Assembly (NCBI GenBank): GCA_937907585.1
Contig: CALCVH010000018.1
Coordinates: 1-49,362, forward strand
Direction: 5' to 3'
DNA from: an uncultured Bacillota bacterium
GTDB lineage: Bacteria > Bacillota_I > Bacilli_A > Izemoplasmatales > UBA1188
Length of the DNA: 49,362 bases
Part shown: one piece after another, positions 8,283 through 16,363 of the stretch
How the letters are laid out: each line of letters begins with the position of its first letter
Position numbering within the stretch: the stretch's first letter is position 1
Notes under the pieces: generated by a model
Told to the model about the DNA's origin: nothing
What the model saw: the letters and a program-made list of their open reading frames with translations, nothing else
Database searches by the model: none
Program-made: the position numbers and the translations under genes

Positions 8283-9102
8283 CTGGTTCACCTATTTTTA
8301 AAAACTTTAATAAATATTTAGCGATCGCATCATTTTCACACGTATCATCAAGCACAACAGTTGCGAGCTTTTTAATATTTTCATCTGCGTTTTTTGGCGC
8401 TATACGTATATCCCCTTCTTCAAAAAACTCAAAATCATTTATTGAATCTCCACAGATTATTGTATGCGCTTTATCAAATCCTAAATCTTCTCTAACTTTC
8501 TTTATCGCAGTTCCTTTGTTGATGTTTTTTAAATATATCTCAACAATTTCTTTGTATACTCCGTAAGTCCATATTCTTGCGCCAATATCACTAAAGTTAT
8601 TGTTGATATAATCTTCTATTTCTTTTCCGTATCCTTCTTTTGCGAGAATCAATGTTCCATGAACATCATCTTTTAGTATTTTATCTAGGTCACCAACATA
8701 TAATGTAGACATGAAACTATGATGCATTAATGGATATAGGTATTCATCATCTACGTTAGAATAAATATCATCGTCATCTTCACAGAAACACACAGTGAAT
8801 TTATCCATCATTTTATGATAAATATCTAGTATCTCTTCTTTTGGAATCTTTTTAGAGATAACTTCATATCTATAATCTCTAGGATTATGGATAAGTTGAC
8901 CATTATAATTTATTAGTGGTGTTAATAATTCAAACTTCTTATACACAAAAAAACTACTTCTAAAAGGTCTTCCAGTAGTTATGATTATACTATGTCCGTT
9001 TTTTGCGATTTTCTTAAATGCTTCGATGTTAAAATCACTTAAACCATATAGATTAGGCATGATTGTTCCATCGAGATCTACAGCGATTAGATACTTTTCC
9101 AT
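8272..9102 (-). CDS. Cof-type HAD-IIB sugar phosphatase
   Basis: A cytosolic phosphatase of the haloacid dehalogenase superfamily. Motif I is AVDLDGTIMPN near residue 7-17, motif II is ITTGRPFRSS near residue 41, motif III lysine is in NINKGTAIKKV, and motif IV is IICGDSINDFEFF. The large cap between motifs II and III is the Cof/YwpJ type, usually acting on sugar phosphates, FMN or similar metabolites. The true substrate cannot be read from sequence. It is first of a two-gene unit with tsaC, driven by an extended -10 promoter at 9118-9126. Confidence 0.9.
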   Translation of the reverse strand: MEKYLIAVDLDGTIMPNLYGLSDFNIEAFKKIAKNGHSIIITTGRPFRSSFFVYKKFELLTPLINYNGQLIHNPRDYRYEVISKKIPKEEILDIYHKMMDKFTVCFCEDDDDIYSNVDDEYLYPLMHHSFMSTLYVGDLDKILKDDVHGTLILAKEGYGKEIEDYINNNFSDIGARIWTYGVYKEIVEIYLKNINKGTAIKKVREDLGFDKAHTIICGDSINDFEFFEEGDIRIAPKNADENIKKLATVVLDDTCENDAIAKYLLKFLKIGEPDGN

Positions 9103-9117
9103 ATTTTCACCATTCTA

Positions 9118-9126
9118 ATTATAACA
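9118..9126 (-). promoter_or_regulatory. Extended -10 promoter of the HAD-tsaC unit
   Basis: Minus-strand TGTTATAAT (TGn plus TATAAT) 15 bases before the HAD start codon. The -35 place (9141-9146) is weak. A perfect palindrome (9147-9168) abuts the upstream side, so the promoter may be controlled from there. Confidence 0.55.
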
Positions 9127-9146
9127 CGGAGAGGGATATGAGTTTA

Positions 9147-9168
9147 TGTATTTTTTATAAAAAATACA
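9147..9168. repeat. Perfect 22-bp palindrome between divergent genes
   Basis: Arms TGTATTTTTT and AAAAAATACA around a central AT. It lies upstream of the minus-strand HAD promoter. A second, imperfect copy of the same design (GTGTTTT and AAATACAC at 9184-9198) lies on the side of the plus-strand operon. Both could be operator sites; neither is followed by features that would make it a clear terminator. Confidence 0.55.
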
Positions 9169-9210
9169 CAATATGAAAAAGATGTGTTTTAAATACACCA
9201 ACTCAATATT

Positions 9211-9241
9211 TTTTTCAATAATATGTTATAATATTGAAAAA
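9211..9241 (+). promoter_or_regulatory. Promoter of the ftsK operon inside an inverted repeat
   Basis: Extended -10 TGTTATAAT at 9224-9232, 20 bases before the ATG at 9253. The box is enclosed by near-perfect arms (9211-9224, TTTTTCAATAATAT; 9228-9241, ATAATATTGAAAAA) with one mismatch. The ribosome site AGGAGT follows at 9243-9248. The inverted repeat makes a repressor site plausible. Confidence 0.55.
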
Positions 9242-9252
9242 TAGGAGTTAGT

Positions 9253-10008
9253 ATGATTTTCGCAGATAGTTCAATTTTTAATGTTTCTAATATATTCGCA
9301 TTCTTGTTAGGGATTGTAGCGGGTTTTATCCTACTAATCGCTATTTTCGCTATTATTATCGCAACAGAAAAAACAAAATCTAAAAAGATAACTGGCTCTA
9401 CAATAGAAAAGCTTAACGAAGAGAAAGTAAGAGAGTTAATAGCGAATAAACAAAATGATTTTATCAAATTAGTTGAAGAGGATGATCAAGAATATTTCAA
9501 GACTGCTTTAACTCTTACTTTAGAACTACTTCATGAGATATCATCATATTATTTCCCCGATTCAGATTATCCTGAGTATGAATTAACTATCACAGAAGCT
9601 ACTGAATTAATTCATTATATCGTTGATCAGATAGCGATTCTTATGGATAAACCAATCTTAAGAAAACTTAAAGACATGAAGATATCAAAAATCGTAAAAG
9701 TGATTGATAATTCAAAAAGAATCGCTAATAGTAAAGCTGCGAAAGCTATGAAGAAATCAACTGGTGTCGCTGGAGTTGCGAAAGCGATATTAAATACTAT
9801 TAACCCTGTTATGTGGTTTAAGAAGATAGTTGTGAATGGAACTGTTAATATCGCAATAAAAAAACTATGTAAAGCTGAATTATTAATAGTTGGAAGAGAA
9901 TGCGATAAAGTATACTCAAAATCTCTATTTAAAAAAGATATTGATGAAAATGTAAGAGATAAAGAGAAAGAAGATATTGAAGAGATATTTGCGGATGACA
10001 AGGAGTAA
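9253..10008 (+). CDS. Membrane-anchored protein of unknown function, upstream of ftsK
   Basis: I do not recognise this family. One strong membrane helix lies at about residues 14-38 (FAFLLGIVAGFILLIAIFAIIIA), followed by a mainly helical cytosolic part of about 210 residues with a basic, alanine-rich middle (NSKRIANSKAAKAMKKSTG) and a second moderately hydrophobic stretch around 175-200. The C-terminus is very acidic (DKEKEDIEEIFADDKE). Six bases separate it from the FtsK-like gene, which itself lacks membrane segments, so a joint role at the membrane is possible. First gene of the plus-strand operon, with a good ribosome site. Confidence 0.75.
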   Translation: MIFADSSIFNVSNIFAFLLGIVAGFILLIAIFAIIIATEKTKSKKITGSTIEKLNEEKVRELIANKQNDFIKLVEEDDQEYFKTALTLTLELLHEISSYYFPDSDYPEYELTITEATELIHYIVDQIAILMDKPILRKLKDMKISKIVKVIDNSKRIANSKAAKAMKKSTGVAGVAKAILNTINPVMWFKKIVVNGTVNIAIKKLCKAELLIVGRECDKVYSKSLFKKDIDENVRDKEKEDIEEIFADDKE

Positions 10009-10013
10009 TAAAT

Positions 10014-12281
10014 ATGTTTGAATTAGGAAAGAAAAAGAGTAAATACGTAGTAAAAGAGAGAAGTAAGGAGGACCAACCATTTATTATTCCATATATCAGT
10101 AGAGGTAGCGAAGACAACCTAAACGATATGAAAAAGTTAAACCAATTCGCATCTCCAATGCATGGTAGAGATAATAAAGATGAGATGGTAGTTCCTAAAA
10201 ATTCAGATAAAACAAATGATATTTCAAAATGGGACTTTTTAAGACAAGAACCTATCAAACAGAAAAAAGATGATTATTCTGAATTCACATTCGTTCCTTC
10301 TAGACATCCTAAAAAGACTGAAGATGTTAAAGAGGAAGTTAAAGAGGACGTAAATACTAAAGAAGCAGTTAAAGAAGAATACGATGATAACACTTCTTCT
10401 TTTGATTATGAAGAACCTCAAGTTCAAGAAGAACCAAAACAGAATGAATATGTAGCGCCACAAAATGATTATTCTGATTATAATCAGAGTGATGAAACAA
10501 AATCATTTGATGAAAATGGTTATGATAATGATAATAATGAAGATGAACCATTTGAATTTGAATATAATGAAGAAGATACTGAGGAGAGCGATCCTAAACT
10601 ACATGAAAGTATGTTTGGTGTAGATATAGATGATGAACCACAAGAAATAAAATATGAAAAGGCTGAAGTAGAAAAGCCTGTTCAAGAAGAGCCAAAACAA
10701 AATGAATATGTAGCTCCAAAAGAAAACAATGACGCTAAGCCTATTAAGATGGATAAGCCTGAAAAGATGGAATATAATCCAAATAGTAAATATACTATGC
10801 AGGAATTAGCGATTATTAATTCAGGACATAAACCTCTTGAATATAAAAATTATAAGAGACCTCCAATGTCTCTTCTTGAAGAACCAGTTCTTCCAGAATC
10901 TAATGAAGAAGGATGGGTTGATCCTAATATAGAAGCGATTAACGCAACTCTTAAAGGATTTAGAATTGCTGGTGAAGTTGTGGAAAGCGTATCTGGTCCT
11001 ACTTTTACTAGATATTCAATCAATCTAGCACCTGGTGTATCAGGCTCAAAGATTACTACTATTCAAAACGATCTTCAAAGATCTTTACAAGCTACTTCTT
11101 TACGTATACAAAACCCAATTCCTGGAAAGGCTTATGTCGGAGTTGAAGTACCTAATAAAAAGAGAAGAAAAGTATGTATTAGAGAATTAATTGATAGACC
11201 TGATTTCCTAGAAAATAAAGATCCATTAAGCGTTCCAATTGGATTAGATGTTGAAGGAAACTGTGAATTCGTTTCGATTGGTAAATTACCTCACGCACTT
11301 GTTGCGGGAGCGAGTGGTTCTGGTAAATCAGTATTTATCAATAGCGTAGTTACATCTTTAATGTATAAAAACAGTCCTGAAGAAGTAAGATTCTTCTTCA
11401 TTGACCCTAAACAAGTAGATTTACAAGCATATAAAAATATACCGCACTTACTATGTCCAATTATTCCAGACGCTAAAGGTGGAATTGCGGGGCTTAAGTG
11501 GTTGATTGCGGAAATGGAAAGAAGATTAAAAATCTTCGCTATTGTAGGATGTTCGAACATAAATGGTTATAGAGAAAAAAGAAAAGATGATCCTGAACTT
11601 AAAAAGATTCCATTCATTATCGCTATAATTGATGAATGTGGTGATTTTCTTATGAATGGTGGAACTGAAGCACAAGAATTACTAACAAAACTAATTCAAA
11701 AATGTCGTGCTGCAGGTATCCACATCTTCTTAGCGATGCAGAAACCTATCGCAAAACAACTATCAAGCGCAATTAAATCTAACGCAACAGGTAGATTTGC
11801 GTTCCGTGTTACAAGCCAAGTTGACTCATTTACTATCCTTGAAGAAGGAGGAGCTGAAAACTTGCTTGGACAAGGCGATATGATCTACCACAACAATGGT
11901 AGTGGTCGTTACCAAGCTGCGTTTATTGATGACTTTGAAGTTAGAAAGATTACCGCTTTTGTTAGTGAACAAGGACCACAGGATTTCTATTTCACTGTTA
12001 AAGATTTAGAAGAAAAAGAAAATACTAAGAACCCTGGTAAGATTACAGATGATGAATTCTATAAGATAGCTAGATTCGTTTGTGACGAAGGCGAATGTTC
12101 AACTAACCAAATCTGTAAGAACTTTAATATAGGATACAATAGAGCGAACGATATAGTAAATCAATTAGAATATTATAATATCGTATCCGCCAGCAAGGGT
12201 ACTAGAGCTAGAGAAGTGCTTCTTACTAGAGAAGAACTTGAAGAAGTAATTGAAAGAATTAAAGAAGATAACGCATACTAG
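10014..12281 (+). CDS. ftsK: FtsK/SpoIIIE-type DNA translocase without N-terminal membrane domain
   Basis: ATP-driven pump that moves double-stranded DNA, normally at the division septum. The 755 residues have three parts: an acidic low-complexity linker (about 1-260), the RecA-like motor (about 300-650) with Walker A GASGSGKS at 432-439 and Walker B IIDECGDF with D540-E541, and a winged-helix gamma domain (about 676-755) that reads DNA orientation. No membrane helices exist anywhere, unlike canonical FtsK, which has four. The 13-residue unit VQEEPKQNEYVAP occurs twice in the linker (residues 137 and 223). Membrane contact may come from the protein encoded just upstream. Confidence 0.93.
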   Translation: MFELGKKKSKYVVKERSKEDQPFIIPYISRGSEDNLNDMKKLNQFASPMHGRDNKDEMVVPKNSDKTNDISKWDFLRQEPIKQKKDDYSEFTFVPSRHPKKTEDVKEEVKEDVNTKEAVKEEYDDNTSSFDYEEPQVQEEPKQNEYVAPQNDYSDYNQSDETKSFDENGYDNDNNEDEPFEFEYNEEDTEESDPKLHESMFGVDIDDEPQEIKYEKAEVEKPVQEEPKQNEYVAPKENNDAKPIKMDKPEKMEYNPNSKYTMQELAIINSGHKPLEYKNYKRPPMSLLEEPVLPESNEEGWVDPNIEAINATLKGFRIAGEVVESVSGPTFTRYSINLAPGVSGSKITTIQNDLQRSLQATSLRIQNPIPGKAYVGVEVPNKKRRKVCIRELIDRPDFLENKDPLSVPIGLDVEGNCEFVSIGKLPHALVAGASGSGKSVFINSVVTSLMYKNSPEEVRFFFIDPKQVDLQAYKNIPHLLCPIIPDAKGGIAGLKWLIAEMERRLKIFAIVGCSNINGYREKRKDDPELKKIPFIIAIIDECGDFLMNGGTEAQELLTKLIQKCRAAGIHIFLAMQKPIAKQLSSAIKSNATGRFAFRVTSQVDSFTILEEGGAENLLGQGDMIYHNNGSGRYQAAFIDDFEVRKITAFVSEQGPQDFYFTVKDLEEKENTKNPGKITDDEFYKIARFVCDEGECSTNQICKNFNIGYNRANDIVNQLEYYNIVSASKGTRAREVLLTREELEEVIERIKEDNAY

Positions 12282-12294
12282 TATAGGTAATACA

Positions 12295-13059
12295 ATGGAT
12301 AAAGACATTAAGAAAGGTTTGATTATTAATACAATAGTTGGAGGAATTTTCTTCGTCCTTCTTTTGGTGTTCTACCTATTTGATAAATCTAATTCTATTG
12401 GTTTTTTATCAAGGGATTTATCGACCAATAGATTTATAGGTAGACTCATCCCAATACTCATTATAGGATTTTTAATTGTTTCATTAATATCTTATATAAT
12501 GAATATTCTATTCTTAATTAGACCTTCTAAAGATGATAACTCAAATAAAAAAGTGATGGATTCAACAAATACTTTAAATATTGTCCCAATTGTATTAGCG
12601 ATATTCTTATGTATAGACGCCTTCTTCTTTAGCCCAGTAAGAGTGTCTGGTTCATCTATGAATGATACGCTTTCTAATAATGATATTCTTCTTATTTCTA
12701 GATCATACAGGTCTATTGACCATGGAGATATAATAATTGTCGAAAAGGAAGATGGTGATTTCATTATTAAAAGAGTAGTCGCTAAAGAAGGTGACAAAAT
12801 CAAAGTAGATAGTAATAGATGCGTTTATGTTAATGATGAATTAATAGAGATGAGCAATGGCTGGAAAAGCGGAAGATTTGTCGAAATTGAAGAAAGAGTA
12901 TTAGAAAAGGGTGAATATTATTGTTTAGGTGATAATAGAAATAATTCTAGTGATTCAAGATACTATGGAATCTTCAAAGAAGAACAAATCATAGGTAAAG
13001 TATTTATCAGTATTTATCCATTGAATTTTAAAATTGAAGAAAAAATTGTCTATAAATAG
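12295..13059 (+). CDS. lepB: Type I signal peptidase
   Basis: Cleaves signal peptides outside the membrane. I chose the ATG at 12295; an earlier in-frame start would lie inside ftsK. Of the 254 residues, three hydrophobic segments lie at about 8-28, 46-70 and 95-115. The catalytic serine is S121 in VSGSSMNDTL and the general base is K159 in IIKRVVAKEGDKI; LGDNRNNSSDSR is the family's box E. The usual SMxPTL reads SMNDTL, so the proline is an aspartate. Two extra N-terminal membrane segments are unusual for Bacillus SipS types, which have one. Confidence 0.93.
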   Translation: MDKDIKKGLIINTIVGGIFFVLLLVFYLFDKSNSIGFLSRDLSTNRFIGRLIPILIIGFLIVSLISYIMNILFLIRPSKDDNSNKKVMDSTNTLNIVPIVLAIFLCIDAFFFSPVRVSGSSMNDTLSNNDILLISRSYRSIDHGDIIIVEKEDGDFIIKRVVAKEGDKIKVDSNRCVYVNDELIEMSNGWKSGRFVEIEERVLEKGEYYCLGDNRNNSSDSRYYGIFKEEQIIGKVFISIYPLNFKIEEKIVYK

Positions 13060-13068
13060 GTATTGATA

Positions 13069-13920
13069 ATGGAAAAAGCGATTCATTGGTATCCCGGCCA
13101 TATGGCCAAAACATATAGACTAATTAAAGAAAAAATAAAACTTGTTGATGTGGTTATTGAAGTATTAGACTCTAGAGTGCCTAATGCTTCTTTAAACAAG
13201 AACATAAGAGACGTTATTGGGAATAAGCCACTATTAAGGATACTCAATAAAGCTGATTTAAGCGACAAAAAAGAAACTGAAAAATGGTTAAAGGAACTGA
13301 ATAAAGAAAGTTATACTATAATGCTTGATTCTCTTAATGGAACAGGTAATATTAATAAAATTAGCGATGCGATAGATATATTGTTAAAAGAAAAAAACGA
13401 AAAAGATAAAAGTAATGGAAAAAGAATATATCCTATTAGAGCGATGGTTATGGGAATACCTAATGTTGGAAAATCAACTTTATTAAATAACCTCGCTAAA
13501 AGAAGAGCTTTAAATGTTGGAGATAGACCAGGTGTCACTAAAAATATGCAGTATTTAAAAGCGAATGATAAACTTCTTCTTCTTGATAATCCAGGAACAT
13601 TATGGCCTAAATTTGAATCCGATGAACAAGCTCACTTATTAGCTTTAATAGGTTCTATAAAAGATGAAATATTACCTATTCCAAATATCGCTATATATGG
13701 TCTTGAAAAGATTAAAGAATTTTATCCAGAAATGCTTAAAAATAGATATAAATTAGATAATATTGATTTACCAAATAATGAAATATTTATGGAAATTGGT
13801 AAGAAGCGTGGATGTTTAATTAAAGGTGGAGAAGTCGATATCGATAAGGTTTATGATTTATTTATTAAAGAACTAAGAAGCGCTAAGATTGGAGAGATGA
13901 CTTTTGAAAGAACAAATTGA
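13069..13920 (+). CDS. rbgA: Ribosome biogenesis GTPase RbgA (YlqF)
   Basis: Late 50S assembly GTPase. The motifs are circularly permuted as in this family: G4 NKAD (residues 60-63) comes first, then G1 GIPNVGKS (129-136), G2 GVTK and G3 DNPGTLWP. The N-terminus IHWYPGHMAKT is diagnostic of YlqF. The ATG at 13069 lies eight bases after AGG; an in-frame TTG at 13063 is less likely. The stop is TGA, which argues against a UGA-Trp code. It overlaps rnhB by 17 bases, matching the Bacillus ylqF-rnhB order. Confidence 0.97.
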   Translation: MEKAIHWYPGHMAKTYRLIKEKIKLVDVVIEVLDSRVPNASLNKNIRDVIGNKPLLRILNKADLSDKKETEKWLKELNKESYTIMLDSLNGTGNINKISDAIDILLKEKNEKDKSNGKRIYPIRAMVMGIPNVGKSTLLNNLAKRRALNVGDRPGVTKNMQYLKANDKLLLLDNPGTLWPKFESDEQAHLLALIGSIKDEILPIPNIAIYGLEKIKEFYPEMLKNRYKLDNIDLPNNEIFMEIGKKRGCLIKGGEVDIDKVYDLFIKELRSAKIGEMTFERTN

Positions 13921-14542
13921 TTTATATAAATATGAAAATGAATTATTGAATAAAGGATATAAGTTAATTGCGGGATGTGATGAAGCTGGTAGAGGCTCTC
14001 TAGTTGGTAGCGTTTATTGCGCATCAGTAATATTAGATCCACTAAATAAGATAGAAGGATTAAATGATTCTAAACAATTGACAGAAAAGAAAAGAGAAAA
14101 ACTATATCTAGAGATTAAAGAAAAAGCGCTATTTTACAAAATAGTCGCTATAGATAATGAAACAATAGATAAAATTAATATATTAGAAGCCTCTAGGCTT
14201 GGGATGATGAACGCAGTTAAGGAATTAGGTGTTAAACCTGATTATATACTTACTGATTATATGAAACTATATGATATTGATACTCCAGTATTAGATTTGG
14301 CTCATGGTGATGCGTTAAGCGCATCTATCGCTGCCGCATCAATATTAGCTAAGGTTGAAAGAGATCATTATTTAATTGAACTTGATAAAGAATATCCTGA
14401 GTATCATTTTAAAGAAAATAAAGGGTACGCTACTAAAAGCCATAAAGAAGCTTTAAAAAAGTATGGTCCTACAAAACTCCATAGGATGAGTTACGCTCCT
14501 GTTAAAGAAGTAACTTTAATCCAATATAGTTTAGATATATAA
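13904..14542 (+). CDS. rnhB: Ribonuclease HII
   Basis: Removes RNA from RNA/DNA hybrids and misinserted ribonucleotides from DNA. IAGCDEAGRGSLVGSVYCA holds the metal-binding D26-E27 pair, LNDSKQLTEKKRE is the second signature, and the later acidic residues lie in YILTDY and LAHGDALSASIAAASILAKV. The start is a TTG with GGAGAG seven bases upstream; no ATG fits better in frame. The length, 212 residues, is normal for RNase HII. It is last in the operon, followed by a terminator. Confidence 0.96.
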   Translation: MKEQIDLYKYENELLNKGYKLIAGCDEAGRGSLVGSVYCASVILDPLNKIEGLNDSKQLTEKKREKLYLEIKEKALFYKIVAIDNETIDKINILEASRLGMMNAVKELGVKPDYILTDYMKLYDIDTPVLDLAHGDALSASIAAASILAKVERDHYLIELDKEYPEYHFKENKGYATKSHKEALKKYGPTKLHRMSYAPVKEVTLIQYSLDI

Positions 14543-14555
14543 GATGGGTTTTATT

Positions 14556-14587
14556 GAAATAGATATATTCTATTTCTTTTTTTATTC
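14556..14587 (+). terminator. Terminator of the ftsK-rnhB operon
   Basis: Stem GAAATAGA (14556-14563) with TCTATTTC (14569-14576), five-base loop, then a run of seven T. Points rightward, 13 bases after the rnhB stop. Confidence 0.8.
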
Positions 14588-14599
14588 AGAAAAAAATAA

Positions 14600-14621
14600 T
14601 AGGCACGAAAAATCGTGCCTA
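14600..14621 (-). terminator. Terminator of the ftsY-ylxM-ffh operon
   Basis: Perfect 9-bp stem TAGGCACGA / TCGTGCCTA with a four-base loop. On the minus strand the stem is followed by TTATTTTTTT, so it serves ffh, whose stop is at 14650. Convergent with the previous terminator. Confidence 0.85.
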
Positions 14622-14649
14622 TAACTACCTACCTAATTTTCGAAAGCTT

Positions 14650-16044
14650 TTATCTTCTTCCTTTTCCGTGAGATTGATAATTTGGATCAAATCCTCTTAT
14701 TTCACCATTTTGGAATCTTTCTGCGGCTTGTTGGAGTTTAGCTTCGTCCATACCAGCCATCATCTTGAATGCTTTCTTTTGTTTCTCTAACATCTGTTCA
14801 AGTTTATTAACATCTGTTAGGCTTCTGCCAGAACCTGCGGCGATTCTTCTTTTTCTTGATGAACTCATCGCGATAATTGATGGATCTCTTCTTTCTTCTG
14901 GTGTCATTGAATCTATAATTACATTAACAAAATCTAATGCGTTATCATCAACATCTTTAAGTTGAGATAAGTTAGACATACCTGGAATCATCTTTAATAG
15001 TCCTGACAAACGGCCCATTCTATTAATCATCTTAAGCTGTTTTCTTAAGTCATTATAGTTGTATGTTCCATCCATCATTTTCTTCATGAGTTTTTCTGAT
15101 TCTTCTTCGCTTAAAGCTTCTTCTGCTTTTTCAACTAAAGTCAGAATATCACCCATGCCTAGGATACGTGAAGCCATTCTATCAGGATAGAACACTTCAA
15201 GATCATCCATCTTTTCGCCTATACCACTAAACTTAATTGGTACTCCAGTTACTTTCTTAACTGATAATGCAGCACCACCTCTTTGGTCGCCATCTAACTT
15301 AGTTAAAATTACGCCAGTAATTCCAACTTCTTCATTAAATGTTCTAGCGACATTAGCGGCTTCTTGACCCATCATTGAATCTACTGTTAATAGAATTTCA
15401 GATGGTTTTACTTCTTTCTTGATATCTTTTAATTCTTGAATTAGTGGTTCATCTATTTCAAGACGTCCTGCGGTATCGATTAATACAACATCATATCCTT
15501 CTTTTCTTGCTTTAGATAAAGCTTCTTTAGCGATTGTGACAGGGTTAGTTTTACCCATATCAAAACAATCAGTATTTACGCTTGACGCAACTGTTTTTAA
15601 TTGTTCGATTGCGGCTGGTCTATAAATATCACCCGCAACGAGTAAAACTTTCTTGTTGTAATTTTTATTTATATACTTAGCTAATTTACCAGCGTGAGTA
15701 GTTTTACCTGCACCCTGTAAACCTATAAGCATAATTACACTAACGCCTTTATCTTCAAGTATTAATTCAGATTCAGTTGAACCCATGAATTTAGTTAATT
15801 CATCTGATACTATCTTAACTACCTGTTGACCAGGGTTTAAACCCTTCATTATTTTTTCGCCTAGCGCTTTTTGTTTACAGTCATTAACAAAACTATTAAC
15901 TACCTGAATATTAACATCGGCTTCAAGAAGTGATAGTCTCACTTCCTTCATCATTTCATCAATATCTTTTTCATTTAAATAGTCCTTATGAACAAATCTT
16001 CTAAGGGCCATATTTAATCTACTTGTAAGGTTTTCAAAAGCCAT
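14650..16044 (-). CDS. ffh: Signal recognition particle protein Ffh (SRP54)
   Basis: Binds signal sequences on ribosomes together with 4.5S/6S RNA and docks to FtsY. The N domain starts MAFENLTSRLNMALRRF; the G domain has G1 GLQGAGKTTHAGKLA near residue 107 and DTAGRLE; the methionine-rich M domain ends with the RNA-binding SSSRKRRIAAGSGRSLTDVNK. The start is the ATG at 16044, which has GAGGAG seven bases upstream; a start five codons earlier lies inside ylxM. One base separates it from ylxM. Confidence 0.98.
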   Translation of the reverse strand: MAFENLTSRLNMALRRFVHKDYLNEKDIDEMMKEVRLSLLEADVNIQVVNSFVNDCKQKALGEKIMKGLNPGQQVVKIVSDELTKFMGSTESELILEDKGVSVIMLIGLQGAGKTTHAGKLAKYINKNYNKKVLLVAGDIYRPAAIEQLKTVASSVNTDCFDMGKTNPVTIAKEALSKARKEGYDVVLIDTAGRLEIDEPLIQELKDIKKEVKPSEILLTVDSMMGQEAANVARTFNEEVGITGVILTKLDGDQRGGAALSVKKVTGVPIKFSGIGEKMDDLEVFYPDRMASRILGMGDILTLVEKAEEALSEEESEKLMKKMMDGTYNYNDLRKQLKMINRMGRLSGLLKMIPGMSNLSQLKDVDDNALDFVNVIIDSMTPEERRDPSIIAMSSSRKRRIAAGSGRSLTDVNKLEQMLEKQKKAFKMMAGMDEAKLQQAAERFQNGEIRGFDPNYQSHGKGRR

Positions 16045-16045
16045 A

Positions 16046-16363
16046 TTATATCTCCTCAAGTTCTTTAATTAAATCATTAACTTCACTAATGTTTAATTCT
16101 TTTAATTTTTTATATTTTTCTTCTCTTTTTAAATCATTTTCATAAAGATGAAGTTTCATTTCATATTTATTAATTGAATCAACTGTAAGATTGAGTTGTG
16201 AATATACTGCATTTCTGCTTACAGAATAATTTTCAGCTATTTCAGATAAACTCATATTTTCAAAATAGAATGCTTCAAAGTAATCTCTTTGTTTTTCTGT
16301 CAATAGTTCTTTATAGTAGTCATATAGAGAATTCAAGCGAATAGTATCTTCTATCTTATTCAC
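16046..16363 (-). CDS. ylxM: YlxM-type helix-turn-helix regulator of the SRP pathway
   Basis: A 105-residue protein of the YlxM/P13 family, which in Gram-positives sits between ftsY and ffh and modulates SRP function. The body LTEKQRDYFEAFYFENMSLS followed by EIAENYSVSRNAVYSQL is a sigma-4-like helix-turn-helix. The likely start is the GTG at 16363, with AGGAGG seven bases upstream; the longer in-frame reading lies over the ftsY C-terminus and is not YlxM-like. It overlaps the ftsY stop by eight bases. Confidence 0.93.
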   Translation of the reverse strand: MNKIEDTIRLNSLYDYYKELLTEKQRDYFEAFYFENMSLSEIAENYSVSRNAVYSQLNLTVDSINKYEMKLHLYENDLKREEKYKKLKELNISEVNDLIKELEEI

